A stretch of DNA of 64,000 bases from Roseomonas marmotae (GCF_017654485.1 NZ_CP061091.1:819501-883500); one strand, 5' to 3'; shown: positions 1 to 8,796, counted from the first letter of the stretch. The notes: generated from the sequence alone by a model not told the origin. Program-made: numbers and translations.

Positions 1-767
1 CAGAGCCACATATTCACCTGACGCGGGCCGTCCTGGTGATAGCCGGCGACGATCAGCCTGCCGCGTTCCCTGGTCAGTTCCCCTGCCAGGTCCAGCGGCC
101 ATTGCTTGCCCACGGCCTCGATGACACGGTCGCAGAAGCGGCCGCCGGTCAGGTCCTTCATCTGCCCGATGATGGCATGGTGATCCTCCATCGGGATCAC
201 CTCAGCCGCGCCCATGCGCCGGGCGAGATCGAGGGAGAAGGGACGGCGGGAGATGGCGATCACCCTCGCCCCCGCATCGCTGGCCAGCCTGGTCAGGATG
301 GCGCCGAGGAAGCCGATGCCGATGATGGCGACGGTCTGCCCGGCCTCGATCCCGCTGCGGCGGAAGATGTTCATGGCGCAGCCCAGCGGCTCGCCAGGGA
401 AGGGCTGGCCGGCCAGCGAATCCGGCAGGCGCAGCACGGCATCCGCTTCGGCCAGGTCGTACTCGGCATAGCTCTTGTAAGTGAGGGCGGCGACGCGCTC
501 GCCGACGGAAAAGCCGGTCACCCCTTCCCCTACCGCATCCACCACGCCCCAGCCTTCATGGCCGAGGGCGCCGGGCTCGGTCGGGAAGCGCATCCATTCC
601 GGGCCCGCCCAGGGCGTGAGGTTGGAGGCGCAGACGCCACAGCCTTCCAGGCGGATACGCAATTGTCCCGGGCCTGGCTGCGGCAGTGCGGCCTCCTCCA
701 GGCGGATCTGCCCCGGTCCGGTCAGAATGGCGGCCCGCATGGTGCGGGTTTCGGCGGTGGCGCTCAC
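1..767 (-). CDS. Zinc-type medium-chain alcohol dehydrogenase, 3' end outside window
   Basis: Partial member of the medium-chain dehydrogenase/reductase family. About 255 residues are visible and the C-terminus runs off the left edge. The N-terminal GroES-like part carries GCGVCASN and GHEGWG, which match the catalytic-zinc Cys and His-Glu region. The four-cysteine structural-zinc loop of classical ADHs is not apparent. A nucleotide-binding segment follows (AIIGIGFLGAIL, then ISRRP). The start chosen is GTG at 767, which has a G-rich Shine-Dalgarno stretch upstream. An in-frame ATG at 740 is the alternative but lacks a clear RBS. The substrate cannot be assigned; the shape suggests a polyol or alcohol dehydrogenase with only the catalytic zinc. 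Confidence 0.8.
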   Translation of the reverse strand, partial: MSATAETRTMRAAILTGPGQIRLEEAALPQPGPGQLRIRLEGCGVCASNLTPWAGPEWMRFPTEPGALGHEGWGVVDAVGEGVTGFSVGERVAALTYKSYAEYDLAEADAVLRLPDSLAGQPFPGEPLGCAMNIFRRSGIEAGQTVAIIGIGFLGAILTRLASDAGARVIAISRRPFSLDLARRMGAAEVIPMEDHHAIIGQMKDLTGGRFCDRVIEAVGKQWPLDLAGELTRERGRLIVAGYHQDGPRQVNMWL

Positions 768-1018
768 GGTCGCAGGTTCCCCCCAGCCATCACTGGCCCT
801 TCTCCATTGTGGCAATGGCTGCCAACGCAACTGGGCCATGGCCGTTTCAGGAATGTGGAAAGAATCCCGCCTCCAGCCATGGCGGCCCGGCCGGGACATT
901 CTTCCAGGCGGAAGCATCTCCGCGGCGGGCAGCGGGAACAATGTCGCGCGCCCCGCGCCGCCCGCGTTGCGGCGGAAGGCCGTTCCGTGCTGCCCTGCCG
1001 CCGAGGGAGGATCGTGGC

Positions 1019-1366
1019 ATGACCTATGCGGAGTTCTGGCACCGCTACCTCAGGGCCCATGCGCAGCCGGCGACGCGGCTGACGCATTTCGCCGGCAGCC
1101 TGCTGGCGCTTCTCGCGCTGCTGCTGGCGGTGGTGCTGCTGGACTGGCGCTGGCTGATCGCCGCGCCCGTCATCGGCTATGGCTTCGCCTGGGTGGCGCA
1201 TCTGGTGATCGAGGGCAATCGTCCCGAGACCTTCGGGCATCCCTTCTGGTCGCTCCGCAGCGACTTTCGCATGCTCTTCCTCTGGCTCGGCGGGCGGCTG
1301 GAGCCGCATCTGCGCGCGGCGGGCGTGGCGCCACCGCCGCGTCATGGCCAGGCCGCCGGCCGGTAG
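1019..1366 (+). CDS. DUF962 / Mpo1-like membrane protein
   Basis: Small protein of 115 residues beginning MTYAEFWHRYLRAHA. It has two hydrophobic segments (about residues 22-40 and 44-60) and the family pattern THFAG then HLVIEGNRP and GHPFWSLRSDFRM. The conserved histidines match the DUF962 (YGL010w/Mpo1) family. The yeast member is an Fe(II)-dependent dioxygenase of 2-hydroxy fatty acids; the bacterial role is not established. The start is the ATG at 1019, preceded by GAGGGAGGATCG. It is divergent from the dehydrogenase at the left edge and convergent with the BKACE gene. Family assignment is fairly firm; enzymatic function is inferred only from the yeast homologue. Confidence 0.75.
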   Translation: MTYAEFWHRYLRAHAQPATRLTHFAGSLLALLALLLAVVLLDWRWLIAAPVIGYGFAWVAHLVIEGNRPETFGHPFWSLRSDFRMLFLWLGGRLEPHLRAAGVAPPPRHGQAAGR

Positions 1367-1395
1367 GGGCGGGGCGCGCTGGCCCCGCCCGGCGG

Positions 1396-2325
1396 TCAGA
1401 AGCCGACCTTGTCGCCGCCCTTGAGGGACAGCATCTCGCGCGCCTCATCCGGCGTCGCGACTTCCATGCCCAGGCCCTCGATGATCTGGCGCACGGCGCG
1501 CACCTGCTCGGCATTGGTCTGGGCCAGGCGGCCGGGGCCGGCCCAGAGGCTGTCCTCCAGCCCCACGCGGACATTGCCGCCCATGGCGGCGGCCATGGCG
1601 GCGATGGGCAGCTGGTTGCGCCCGGCGCCGAGCACGGACCAGCGGTAGTTGTCGCCGAAGAGCCGGTCGGCGGTGCGCTTCATGTGCTGCACCTCTTCCG
1701 GATGGGCGCCGATGCCGCCCTGCAGCCCGAAGACCGTCTGGATGAAAAGCGGCGCCTTCACCAGCCCGCGGTCGTAGAAGTATTTCAGGTTGTGCAGATG
1801 CGCGGTGTCGTAGCACTCGAATTCGAAGCGCGTGTCGTTGCCGGCGCAGGTCGTCAGGATATGCTCGATATCGCCGAAGGTATTGCGGAAGATGATGTCC
1901 TTGTTGCCGAGGTAGTCACGTTCCCACTGGTGCTTCAGGTCCTTGAAGCGGTCCAGCATGCCGAAGAGGCCGAAATTCATTGAGCCCAGGTTCAGCGAGG
2001 CCACTTCCGGCTTGAAGGTGGCGGCGGGGCGCACGCGCTCCTGGATGCTCATGGTGGGGGCGCCGCCGGTGGTCAGGTTCACCACCACGTTGGAACGCTG
2101 CTTGATCACCGGCAGGAACTTGGCGAAGGCCTCCGGCGACTGGTCGGGCTGGCCGGTCTCGGGGTTGCGGGCATGCAGGTGCACGATGGCCGCGCCGGCC
2201 TCGGCCGCGCCCAGCGCCGCATCCGCGATCTCCTCCGGTGTCACCGGCAGATGCGGCGACATGGAGGGGGTATGGATCGCGCCCGTCACGGCACAGGTGA
2301 TGATGACTTTCCGCTTGCTGGCCAT
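1396..2325 (-). CDS. BKACE-family beta-keto acid cleavage enzyme (DUF849)
   Basis: 309-residue TIM-barrel enzyme. Family members condense a beta-keto acid with acetyl-CoA to give acetoacetate and a CoA ester. It has the N-terminal signature KVIITCAVTGAIHTPSMSPH and the zinc-binding pair H49 and H51 in IVHLHARN, followed by the substrate-loop region NLTTGGAPTM. It is the last gene of the minus-strand operon, five bases after a 3-hydroxyacyl-CoA/carnitine dehydrogenase-like gene. In known L-carnitine degradation the dehydrogenase makes 3-dehydrocarnitine and a BKACE enzyme cleaves it, so this pair suggests dehydrocarnitine cleavage. Other beta-keto acids remain possible. Confidence 0.88.
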   Translation of the reverse strand: MASKRKVIITCAVTGAIHTPSMSPHLPVTPEEIADAALGAAEAGAAIVHLHARNPETGQPDQSPEAFAKFLPVIKQRSNVVVNLTTGGAPTMSIQERVRPAATFKPEVASLNLGSMNFGLFGMLDRFKDLKHQWERDYLGNKDIIFRNTFGDIEHILTTCAGNDTRFEFECYDTAHLHNLKYFYDRGLVKAPLFIQTVFGLQGGIGAHPEEVQHMKRTADRLFGDNYRWSVLGAGRNQLPIAAMAAAMGGNVRVGLEDSLWAGPGRLAQTNAEQVRAVRQIIEGLGMEVATPDEAREMLSLKGGDKVGF

Positions 2326-2330
2326 CTGCC

Positions 2331-3266
2331 TCAGCCTTCCTTCTCGGCGGACGCCTTATGCGCCCACAATGCCGCCAGGCGGCGGTCACGCCAGCGCATC
2401 TTCGCCGGCAGATCTGTCGCGGCGCGCCATTGCGCCATGATGGTGGAGACGGCTTCCTCGCCATAGACCTCGGGCGATGGCGGGTCGGCCGCCAGACGGC
2501 GATAGAAGCCCGTGTAGCGCGCGCAGTAATCGGGGATACCGCCGGGGGCGTTCATCTCGATGGTGCCGAAGGGGCCGAGGAAGCTCCAGCGCAGGCCCAG
2601 CCCGTCGGACATCGTGAGGTCGAGGTCGCCGGGGGTCACGTAGCCTTCCGATGTCAGCCGGAAGGCCTCCGCCAGCAGGGCGCCCTGGAGGCGGTTGAGG
2701 ATGAAACCCTCGATCTCCTTCAGCACGGTGATGGGCACCTGGCCGATGGCCTCATAGATGCCGCGCGCGCGGGTGAGGATCTCGGGCGCCGTCCATTCCG
2801 CGCCACTCAGCTCGACCAGCGGGATGAGGTGCGGCGGGTTGACGGGATGGCCGATCAGGCAGCGCGCCCGCCCCGGCAGATCCTGGGTGAAGAGGGAGCA
2901 GCGGATGGCGGAGGAGGAGGAGGCGATGATCGCCTTAGGCGGCGCCGCCCGGTCCAGCCGGGCGAAGAGGTCGCGCTTGACCTCCAGCGTCTCCGGCCCG
3001 TTCTCCTGCACGAAATCGGCCCCGGCCGCCGCTTCCTCCAGCGTCGCGGAGGCCGAGATGCGGGCGGCGGCGCCGGCGGGGTCCTGGCAGAGCCCGTGGG
3101 CCTCCAGGTCCCGCAGCCCCTGGGCGCAGAGGCCGACCGCCGCCTGCGCCACGCCCTCCGCCGGGTCCCAGAGCCGGACATCCCATCCGGCTCTGGCGAA
3201 GATCATGGCCCAGGCGCGGCCGATCAGGCCGCTACCGATGATGGCGACAGTTTCGCTCACAGCCAC
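2331..3266 (-). CDS. 3-hydroxyacyl-CoA dehydrogenase family; L-carnitine dehydrogenase-like
   Basis: 311-residue NAD-dependent dehydrogenase. It has an N-terminal Rossmann motif GSGLIG, the 3HCDH pattern SSSSAI and GHPVNPP, and a C-terminal helical domain. This single-domain length fits carnitine 3-dehydrogenase, lambda-crystallin/L-gulonate dehydrogenase and short 3-hydroxybutyryl-CoA dehydrogenases. Adjacency to BKACE favours oxidation of L-carnitine or another beta-hydroxy acid to its keto acid. Two GTG starts are possible. The one at 3266 gives a ten-base overlap with the transporter fusion upstream. The one at 3260 gives a typical four-base GTGA overlap and may be the real start. Confidence 0.85.
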   Translation of the reverse strand: MAVSETVAIIGSGLIGRAWAMIFARAGWDVRLWDPAEGVAQAAVGLCAQGLRDLEAHGLCQDPAGAAARISASATLEEAAAGADFVQENGPETLEVKRDLFARLDRAAPPKAIIASSSSAIRCSLFTQDLPGRARCLIGHPVNPPHLIPLVELSGAEWTAPEILTRARGIYEAIGQVPITVLKEIEGFILNRLQGALLAEAFRLTSEGYVTPGDLDLTMSDGLGLRWSFLGPFGTIEMNAPGGIPDYCARYTGFYRRLAADPPSPEVYGEEAVSTIMAQWRAATDLPAKMRWRDRRLAALWAHKASAEKEG

Positions 3267-5782
3267 AGCACCTTCCTGCGAAGTTCTTCATCCTCACGCA
3301 GCAGCCGGGACTCGCCCATCCACTGCACCGTGCCGCGCTCCAGCGCCACGGTGCGGTCGGAGATGGCCAGCGCCAGGTCGAGGTGATGGTCCACGATGAT
3401 GATCGATACCTCCTGCCGCAGCTTGTCGAAGGTCTCGAAGAGTTCCTCGGTCACGGCGGGGGAGAGGCCCTCGAAAGGCTCGTCCAGCAGCAGCAGCCGG
3501 GTATCGCCGGAGAGGGCGCGCGCCACGGCCACCATCTGCTGCTCGCCGCCGGAGAGGCGGTCCGCCGCCACGTTCCAGCGTTCGCGCAGCCGGGGGAAGA
3601 ATTCCAGCACGCGCTCCTCTTCCCAATGCGTGCCGGCGCCGGTCAGGCGCTTCAGGCGGCCGAGGCCCAGATTCTCGCCCACCGTCATGCCGGCGAAGAG
3701 CGCGCGGCCCTGCGGCACGAAGCCGACGCCACGACGCGCCACCTTGTCCGGCGCAAGGCCGGCGATCTCGTCCCCCGCCAGCCTGATGCTGCCGGAGGCC
3801 GGACGGGCCGTGCCGATCAGCGTCTTCAGCAGGGTGGATTTGCCGGCGCCGTTGCGGCCGAGCAGCGCCACCACCTCGTTCTGCCGCACGGTCAGCGTGA
3901 TGTCGCTGAGGATGTGGGACTTGCCGTAGAAGGTGTTCACCTTCTCCAGCTCCAGCAGCGGCGCTTCCCGCGCCGCGCTGGGGCGCGGCTTCTCGGCCAG
4001 GGCATGGGAGCCGGAGCCGAGATAGACGGCCTGCACCCGCGCGTCGTCGCGCGCATCGGCCACGCTGCCATCCACCAGCACCTCGCCATCCGCCATGACC
4101 GTCACGCGGTCGGCCATGCGGAAGACGCGGTCGATGTCGTGCTCCACCAGCAGCACCGGGATATCGGCGGAGAGCGTTTTGATCAGGTCGCCCACCCGCT
4201 CGCGCTCGGCGGCGGCGAGGCCGGCGAGCGGCTCGTCCAGCAGCAGGATGCGCGGGCGTGTGGCCAGCGCCAGGCCCATGTCCAGCAGCCGCTGCCCGCC
4301 ATAGGACAGGCTGCCGGCCTCGGCCTGCTCGACGCCGGCCATGCCGGTCCAGCGCAGCAGTTCGGTCGTGTCGGCATTCAGGTCATCGAAGCCGCGGGCA
4401 TCGCGCAGGAGGCTGAAGCGCGCGGGATGCCGGGCCTGCACGGCCAGCCGGATATTCTCCTCCACCGAAAGGCCGGGGAAGAGATTGGTGATCTGGAAGG
4501 AGCGCCCCAGCCCGGCACGGGTGATGGCATGCGGCGCCATGCCGTCCACCCGCTGTCCGTCCAGCATCACATGGCCCTCATCCAGCGGGAACATGCCGGA
4601 GAGCAGGTTGAAGGCCGTGGTCTTGCCGGCGCCGTTGGGGCCGATCAGCGCATGCAGGCGCTTGTCCTCCACGGCGAAGGAGACGCCGCGCACCGCCCGC
4701 ACGCTGCCGAAGGATTTCTTCATGTCCTCGGCGACCAGGACGGGGCCCCTGGCGCTGCCCTCACGGATGAAGCGGGCGGGGATGCGGCCGCTGGCCCCGG
4801 CCTTGCGGGCGGCCATGGCGGCGCCCTCGGCCGGCGGCTTGGGCCGCACCAGGCCCAGCACGCGCCGGCCGATGCCCACCAGTCCATCCGGCGAGAAGAC
4901 GATGAAGCCGACGAAGAGCAACCCGAAGATCAGCAGCCAGTTGGCTGTGTACATCGAGAGGAATTCGCGGAAGAGGATGTAGAAGAGCGCGCCCAGCGCC
5001 GGGCCCATGAAGCTGCGCATGCCGCCGATGACGACCATGGCCAGCAGCTCGCCGGAGAAGGCGATATTGATCGGGTCGGCCGAGGCGAAGCGGTGGTTGA
5101 AGACGCTCAGCACGCCCGCCAGGCCGGTAATGGTGGCGGAGATGGTGAAGGCCAGCAGCTTGTAGCGGTTGCTGTCATAGCCCAGGAAGCCGGTGCGGCC
5201 CTCATTCTCCCGGATCGCCACCAGCACGGTGCCGACGGGGGAGCGGCGCAGGCGCCAGAGCGCCCAGAGCACCACCAGCGCCACCGCGCAGACCACCATG
5301 TAGTAGTTATTGGAGTTCTGCAGGGATTCCCAGCGCGTGACATTGCCCAGGCCATCCTCGCCGCCCGTCAGGCTTGTCCAGCGGAAGGCGATGGAGAAGA
5401 GCATGGCCGTGAAGGCCAGGGTCAGCAGCGAGAAATAGACCCCGCGCCGGCGCAGGATCAGCGCGCCCGCGACGGCGGAGAAGGCGGCGACGATGATCAG
5501 CGCGCCAATGGCGGGCAGCACCATGTCGCCGGGCAGGTAGTGGCGTTGCAGCAGCGCCGCGGCATAGGCACCGATGCCGAACCAGGCGCCATGGCCGAAG
5601 GAGACAAGGCCGGTCCAGCCCACCAGGATGTTCAGCCCCATCACCGCCACGGCGAAGACCACCACATCGGTGGCGGTGGTCATGGTCAGGCCCAGCGCGT
5701 CCAGCGCGAAGGGCAGCACCACCAGGGCCGCCAGCCCGATCAGCAGCGGGCGCAGTTCATGCGTCAGGGAGTCACGCGTCAT
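3257..5782 (-). CDS. LivM-LivG-LivF triple fusion, branched-chain-amino-acid-type ABC transporter
   Basis: 841-residue single polypeptide combining one permease and both ATPases of a LIV/HAAT-type importer. Residues 1 to about 310 are a multi-span LivM-like permease. Residues about 345-590 are a LivG-like ATPase with Walker A GPNGAGKTT near residue 387 and a degenerate signature LSYGGQ. Residues about 605-841 are a LivF-like ATPase with Walker A GRNGAGKST near residue 646 and signature LSGGEQQ. The proteins are normally three subunits; LivM-LivG fusions are known, and here LivF is joined as well with no stop between. LivH and the receptor are encoded just upstream. The linked catabolic genes suggest import of a carnitine-like or hydroxy acid compound rather than leucine. 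No frameshift or internal stop is visible. Confidence 0.92.
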   Translation of the reverse strand: MTRDSLTHELRPLLIGLAALVVLPFALDALGLTMTTATDVVVFAVAVMGLNILVGWTGLVSFGHGAWFGIGAYAAALLQRHYLPGDMVLPAIGALIIVAAFSAVAGALILRRRGVYFSLLTLAFTAMLFSIAFRWTSLTGGEDGLGNVTRWESLQNSNNYYMVVCAVALVVLWALWRLRRSPVGTVLVAIRENEGRTGFLGYDSNRYKLLAFTISATITGLAGVLSVFNHRFASADPINIAFSGELLAMVVIGGMRSFMGPALGALFYILFREFLSMYTANWLLIFGLLFVGFIVFSPDGLVGIGRRVLGLVRPKPPAEGAAMAARKAGASGRIPARFIREGSARGPVLVAEDMKKSFGSVRAVRGVSFAVEDKRLHALIGPNGAGKTTAFNLLSGMFPLDEGHVMLDGQRVDGMAPHAITRAGLGRSFQITNLFPGLSVEENIRLAVQARHPARFSLLRDARGFDDLNADTTELLRWTGMAGVEQAEAGSLSYGGQRLLDMGLALATRPRILLLDEPLAGLAAAERERVGDLIKTLSADIPVLLVEHDIDRVFRMADRVTVMADGEVLVDGSVADARDDARVQAVYLGSGSHALAEKPRPSAAREAPLLELEKVNTFYGKSHILSDITLTVRQNEVVALLGRNGAGKSTLLKTLIGTARPASGSIRLAGDEIAGLAPDKVARRGVGFVPQGRALFAGMTVGENLGLGRLKRLTGAGTHWEEERVLEFFPRLRERWNVAADRLSGGEQQMVAVARALSGDTRLLLLDEPFEGLSPAVTEELFETFDKLRQEVSIIIVDHHLDLALAISDRTVALERGTVQWMGESRLLREDEELRRKVLWL

Positions 5783-5795
5783 TGCGGCGGGTGCC

Positions 5796-6680
5796 CTATT
5801 CGAAGCGCTGGATGCGTTCGCCGAACAGGCCGCGCGGACGCAGCAGCAGGACGAGCACCATCAGCAGATAGACGGCGGCCTCGGTGGCCGGGGGAAAGGC
5901 ATAGGCGGCCAGGCCGCGCACCACGCCCACGATCAGCGCCGCCAGCACCACGCCCCAGAAGGAGCCGAGCCCGCCGATGACGACGACGACGAAGGCGAAG
6001 GTCAGGATCTCCGCCCCCATGGTGGGGGTGACGCCAGTGACGGGTGCCATCATGGTGCCGGCCAGCGCGGCGAGGCCCACGGCGATCATCACCACGGCCG
6101 TCATATAGGGCTTCAGCGAGATGCCGAGCGCGGCCACCATGTCCGGGTTCTGCACGCCGGCGCGCACCACGCGGCCGAAGGCCGTGCGCTTCAGCAGCAG
6201 CCAGAGCCCGCCGACGCAGAGCACGGCTACCAGCAGGATCAGCAGCCGGTATTTGGAATAGATGAAGTCGCCCACGAAGACCTGCCCGCGCAGCCAGAGC
6301 GGGATGGAGAAAGGCACCGGCGCGGCGCCGAAGGTCATCCGCAGCGTCTGTTCCGCCACCATCGCCAGGCCGAAGGTCAGCAGCAGGCTGAGGATGGGGT
6401 CACCGCGATAGAAGCGGCTGAGCAGGAAGCGCTCGATCACCAGGCCCAGCAGCGCCACCGCGACCGGCGAGGCGATCATCGCGCCACCGAAGCCGATGGT
6501 GGGGGAGAGTGCGACGGTGAGATAGGCGCCGATGGCGTAGAAGGCCCCATGCGCCAGATTGACCACGCCGCCCAGGCTGAAGATCAGCGACAGACCCAGC
6601 GCGATGAGCAGGTAATTGGCCCCGATGAGCAGGCCGTTCAGCACCTGCTCCAGGATGAAGACGAGTTCCAAGTCGGACAC
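5796..6680 (-). CDS. LivH-type ABC transporter permease
   Basis: 294-residue inner-membrane permease of the branched-chain amino acid (HAAT) class, with multiple hydrophobic segments. It has the LivH hallmark region ANYLLIALGLSLIFSLGGVV followed by NLAHGAFYAIGAY, and the conserved GGLGSFWG segment typical of the family's cytoplasmic coupling loop. It presumably forms the heterodimeric channel with the permease half of the triple fusion encoded 13 bases downstream. The receptor gene lies upstream, separated by a strong hairpin. Confidence 0.93.
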   Translation of the reverse strand: MSDLELVFILEQVLNGLLIGANYLLIALGLSLIFSLGGVVNLAHGAFYAIGAYLTVALSPTIGFGGAMIASPVAVALLGLVIERFLLSRFYRGDPILSLLLTFGLAMVAEQTLRMTFGAAPVPFSIPLWLRGQVFVGDFIYSKYRLLILLVAVLCVGGLWLLLKRTAFGRVVRAGVQNPDMVAALGISLKPYMTAVVMIAVGLAALAGTMMAPVTGVTPTMGAEILTFAFVVVVIGGLGSFWGVVLAALIVGVVRGLAAYAFPPATEAAVYLLMVLVLLLRPRGLFGERIQRFE

Positions 6681-6694
6681 TCCCGAAATCGCGG

Positions 6695-6720
6695 GCGCCC
6701 GTCCCGGTCAGGACGGGCGC
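6695..6720 (-). promoter_or_regulatory. Intercistronic hairpin between receptor and permease genes
   Basis: A perfect ten-base inverted repeat (GCGCCCGTCC / GGACGGGCGC) with a six-base loop lies in the 50-base gap between the receptor gene and livH. No T-tract follows on the minus strand. It could be a partial terminator or an mRNA-stabilising stem. Such stems are common after binding-protein genes and keep the receptor more abundant than the permease. The fold is directly visible; the role is inferred. Confidence 0.6.
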
Positions 6721-6730
6721 GGATGGCGGT

Positions 6731-7969
6731 TCAGCTCGGGAAGGTGCAGCTGTTCTCCTCAGGCGTGGAGGCGACCAGCTCCAGATCCTCTCCCGGGGCG
6801 GGGATGGGGGCGGACGAGCTGAAGATGTCGTACTGGTTCTTGGCCTGGCCGGGCGGCAGTGCGGTGATGGCGTACATCTCCATCATCAGCTGGTGGTCGC
6901 GTGCCCGGAAGTAGCCTTCGCGCGACTTCGAGATATCGAATTTCGCGCCCTTCTCCAGATGCTCGACCACCTTGGTGGGGTCAACGCTCTTCAATTCGTT
7001 CATGGCCTGACCGATGACCTTCACGGCCGTGTAGTCGCTCCAGCCCTGGTTCTCCGGCGGGCGGCCGAACTTACCGCGGAAGGCCTCGGTGAACTTCTTG
7101 GCGGAGGGCGCCTCCAGCATGTGGTGCCAGACCACCGGCCAGGTGCCGAGGAAGTTGCCGGGGCCGGCGCCCCAGGCCAGGGCGATGTCGAAGCCGAAGC
7201 CCGCCACCGGGAAGCGCAGGCCGAATTCACTGTACTGCTTGAGGAAGTTCGTCACCTGCGCGCCGGCCAGGTTGCCGATGACGATATCCGGCCGCGCCTG
7301 GCGGATCTTCAGCAGGAAGGGCGAGAAATCGGTCAGCTCGGTCGGCACCAGGTCCTCGCCGGCCACCGTCGCGCCATGCTCGCCCAGATACTTCTTGGCG
7401 ACCTTCAGCAGGTCGTGGCCGAAGGCATAGTCGGCGGTCAGGGCGTAGTATTTCTTCCCCTTCACCAGCCCCTGGTCGAGGATGGCGCGGCCGGCGGTCT
7501 TCACCATCATCGAGTTCTGCGACTCGGTATGGAACATGTAGCGGCGGCAGTCGGAGCCGCGCAGCGCGTCGGAATTGGCGCCGGTATTGATGAACAGCAC
7601 CTTCTCCCGCTGCACCACCTGGCCGATGGCGAGCGCCGAGGCAGAATTGATCTCACCGACGATGCAGGCGACCTTGTCGCGCTGCGTATAGCGCTCGGCC
7701 TTGGCCGAGGCGGTCTGCGGATTCACGCTGTCCTCGAACATGATCTCCACCTTGCGGCCGGCGATGCCGCCGGAGGCATTGATCTCCTCCATCGCCAGCT
7801 GCGCCGCCTGCACGGCGAATTCGCCCAAGGGGCCGAGGAAGCCGGTGCGCGGCGTCAGGTGGCCGATCCGCAGTACATCGGACTGGCCGTAGGAGATGGA
7901 GGGCGCGGCCAGCAGCGCGGCGCCGCCAGCGAGCAGCGCACGACGGGTCGTGTTCAGTTTCTTGATCAT
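6731..7969 (-). CDS. LIV-type periplasmic substrate-binding protein
   Basis: 412-residue ABC receptor. It has an N-terminal export signal containing a twin arginine (TTRRALLAGGAALLAAPS), so Tat or Sec export is possible. The mature part begins around the SDVLRIGHLTPRTG strand typical of Peripla_BP_6 (LivJ/LivK-type) proteins, with NASGGIAGRKVE following. It is the first gene of the minus-strand transporter/catabolic operon. A palindrome in the divergent promoter region with the GntR gene may control it. The ligand is unknown; the co-transcribed dehydrogenase/BKACE pair suggests a beta-hydroxy acid such as carnitine. Confidence 0.92.
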   Translation of the reverse strand: MIKKLNTTRRALLAGGAALLAAPSISYGQSDVLRIGHLTPRTGFLGPLGEFAVQAAQLAMEEINASGGIAGRKVEIMFEDSVNPQTASAKAERYTQRDKVACIVGEINSASALAIGQVVQREKVLFINTGANSDALRGSDCRRYMFHTESQNSMMVKTAGRAILDQGLVKGKKYYALTADYAFGHDLLKVAKKYLGEHGATVAGEDLVPTELTDFSPFLLKIRQARPDIVIGNLAGAQVTNFLKQYSEFGLRFPVAGFGFDIALAWGAGPGNFLGTWPVVWHHMLEAPSAKKFTEAFRGKFGRPPENQGWSDYTAVKVIGQAMNELKSVDPTKVVEHLEKGAKFDISKSREGYFRARDHQLMMEMYAITALPPGQAKNQYDIFSSSAPIPAPGEDLELVASTPEENSCTFPS

Positions 7970-8013
7970 TCGGCGTTCCCTTTGGTCCCGTTGACAGGAC
8001 TTTTTTTAGTGCG

Positions 8014-8029
8014 ATCTGAGATCACAGAT
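8014..8029. promoter_or_regulatory. Near-perfect palindrome, candidate GntR operator
   Basis: ATCTGAGATCACAGAT matches its reverse complement at 14 of 16 positions. It sits in the 102-base gap between the divergent receptor operon and the GntR-FCD gene. A good -35-like TTGACA (7991-7996) lies beside it. The position suits a site where the regulator controls both itself and the operon. Confidence 0.5.
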
Positions 8030-8071
8030 ACCATCGCAAAGCCCGGCGCGCCTGTCTATAGTCATCGCAAT

Positions 8072-8770
8072 ATGAACCCCGCCGTTGCCGATCTCGCACC
8101 GCTGGAACGCCGCACGCTCGGCGACAGCATCTACGGCCATCTCTCAGGCCTGCTGACCTCAGGCCGCCTGGCGCCGGGTGAGCGACTTTCGCTGCGGGAC
8201 AGCGCCGCCGCGCTCGGCGTCTCCGTGATGCCCGTGCGGGAGGCGGTCAGCCGGCTGGTGGCGGATGGCGCGCTGGAAGTGGCGCCGAACCGCGCTGTGC
8301 GTGTACCGGTGATGACGACGGAGGGCTTCCGTGAGCTGGCGGATACGCGCATGGCGATCGAAGGGCTGGCCGCCGCGCGCGCGGCGCGCTGCCGCACGCC
8401 GCGGCAGATGGCCGCGATCCGTCGGGCTGAGGCCGCCTTCCGCGCGCTGATCGATCAGGACAGTCCCGATCCCGGCCTTTCGGTAGCGCTGAACCGCGAC
8501 CTGCATTTTTCCATCTACGACGCCTGCGGCCTGCCGACCCTTCGCAACGTGATCGTCGGCCTCTGGCTGAAGGCCGGGCCTGTGATCAACCTGGATCTGC
8601 GCGCCGGCCCCGACCGGTTGAAGCTGGGCCATGCCCGCCGCTGCCATGCGGAGGCGCTAGCGGCGATCATCGCCGGTGACGCGGCGGCGGCCGAGGCGGC
8701 GATCGCCGGGGATATCGATGAGGCGGCGCGGTTCATCATCGCCCGCGGCGTGCTGCCTGCCTCGGCGTGA
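8072..8770 (+). CDS. GntR family regulator, FCD subfamily
   Basis: 232-residue transcription factor. The N-terminal winged helix spans about residues 14-80, with recognition region LRDSAAALGVSVMPVREAVS followed by RLVADGAL. The C-terminal all-helical FCD ligand domain contains a metal/ligand-type histidine pattern (RDLHFSIYDACG). The ATG at 8072 is chosen because it gives a standard N-terminus just ahead of the HTH. It is divergent from the receptor/transporter/BKACE operon and followed by an SDR, so it is the likely local regulator responding to the transported substrate. Confidence 0.9.
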   Translation: MNPAVADLAPLERRTLGDSIYGHLSGLLTSGRLAPGERLSLRDSAAALGVSVMPVREAVSRLVADGALEVAPNRAVRVPVMTTEGFRELADTRMAIEGLAAARAARCRTPRQMAAIRRAEAAFRALIDQDSPDPGLSVALNRDLHFSIYDACGLPTLRNVIVGLWLKAGPVINLDLRAGPDRLKLGHARRCHAEALAAIIAGDAAAAEAAIAGDIDEAARFIIARGVLPASA

Positions 8771-8796
8771 GATCAAAAAATGGAGGAAACATAAAG

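Noticed and set aside
3383-5980. An 865-residue plus-strand open frame over the transporter fusion
   Set aside because: Antisense shadow rich in His/Gln/Gly with no recognisable domain; the minus-strand frame shows full ABC motifs.
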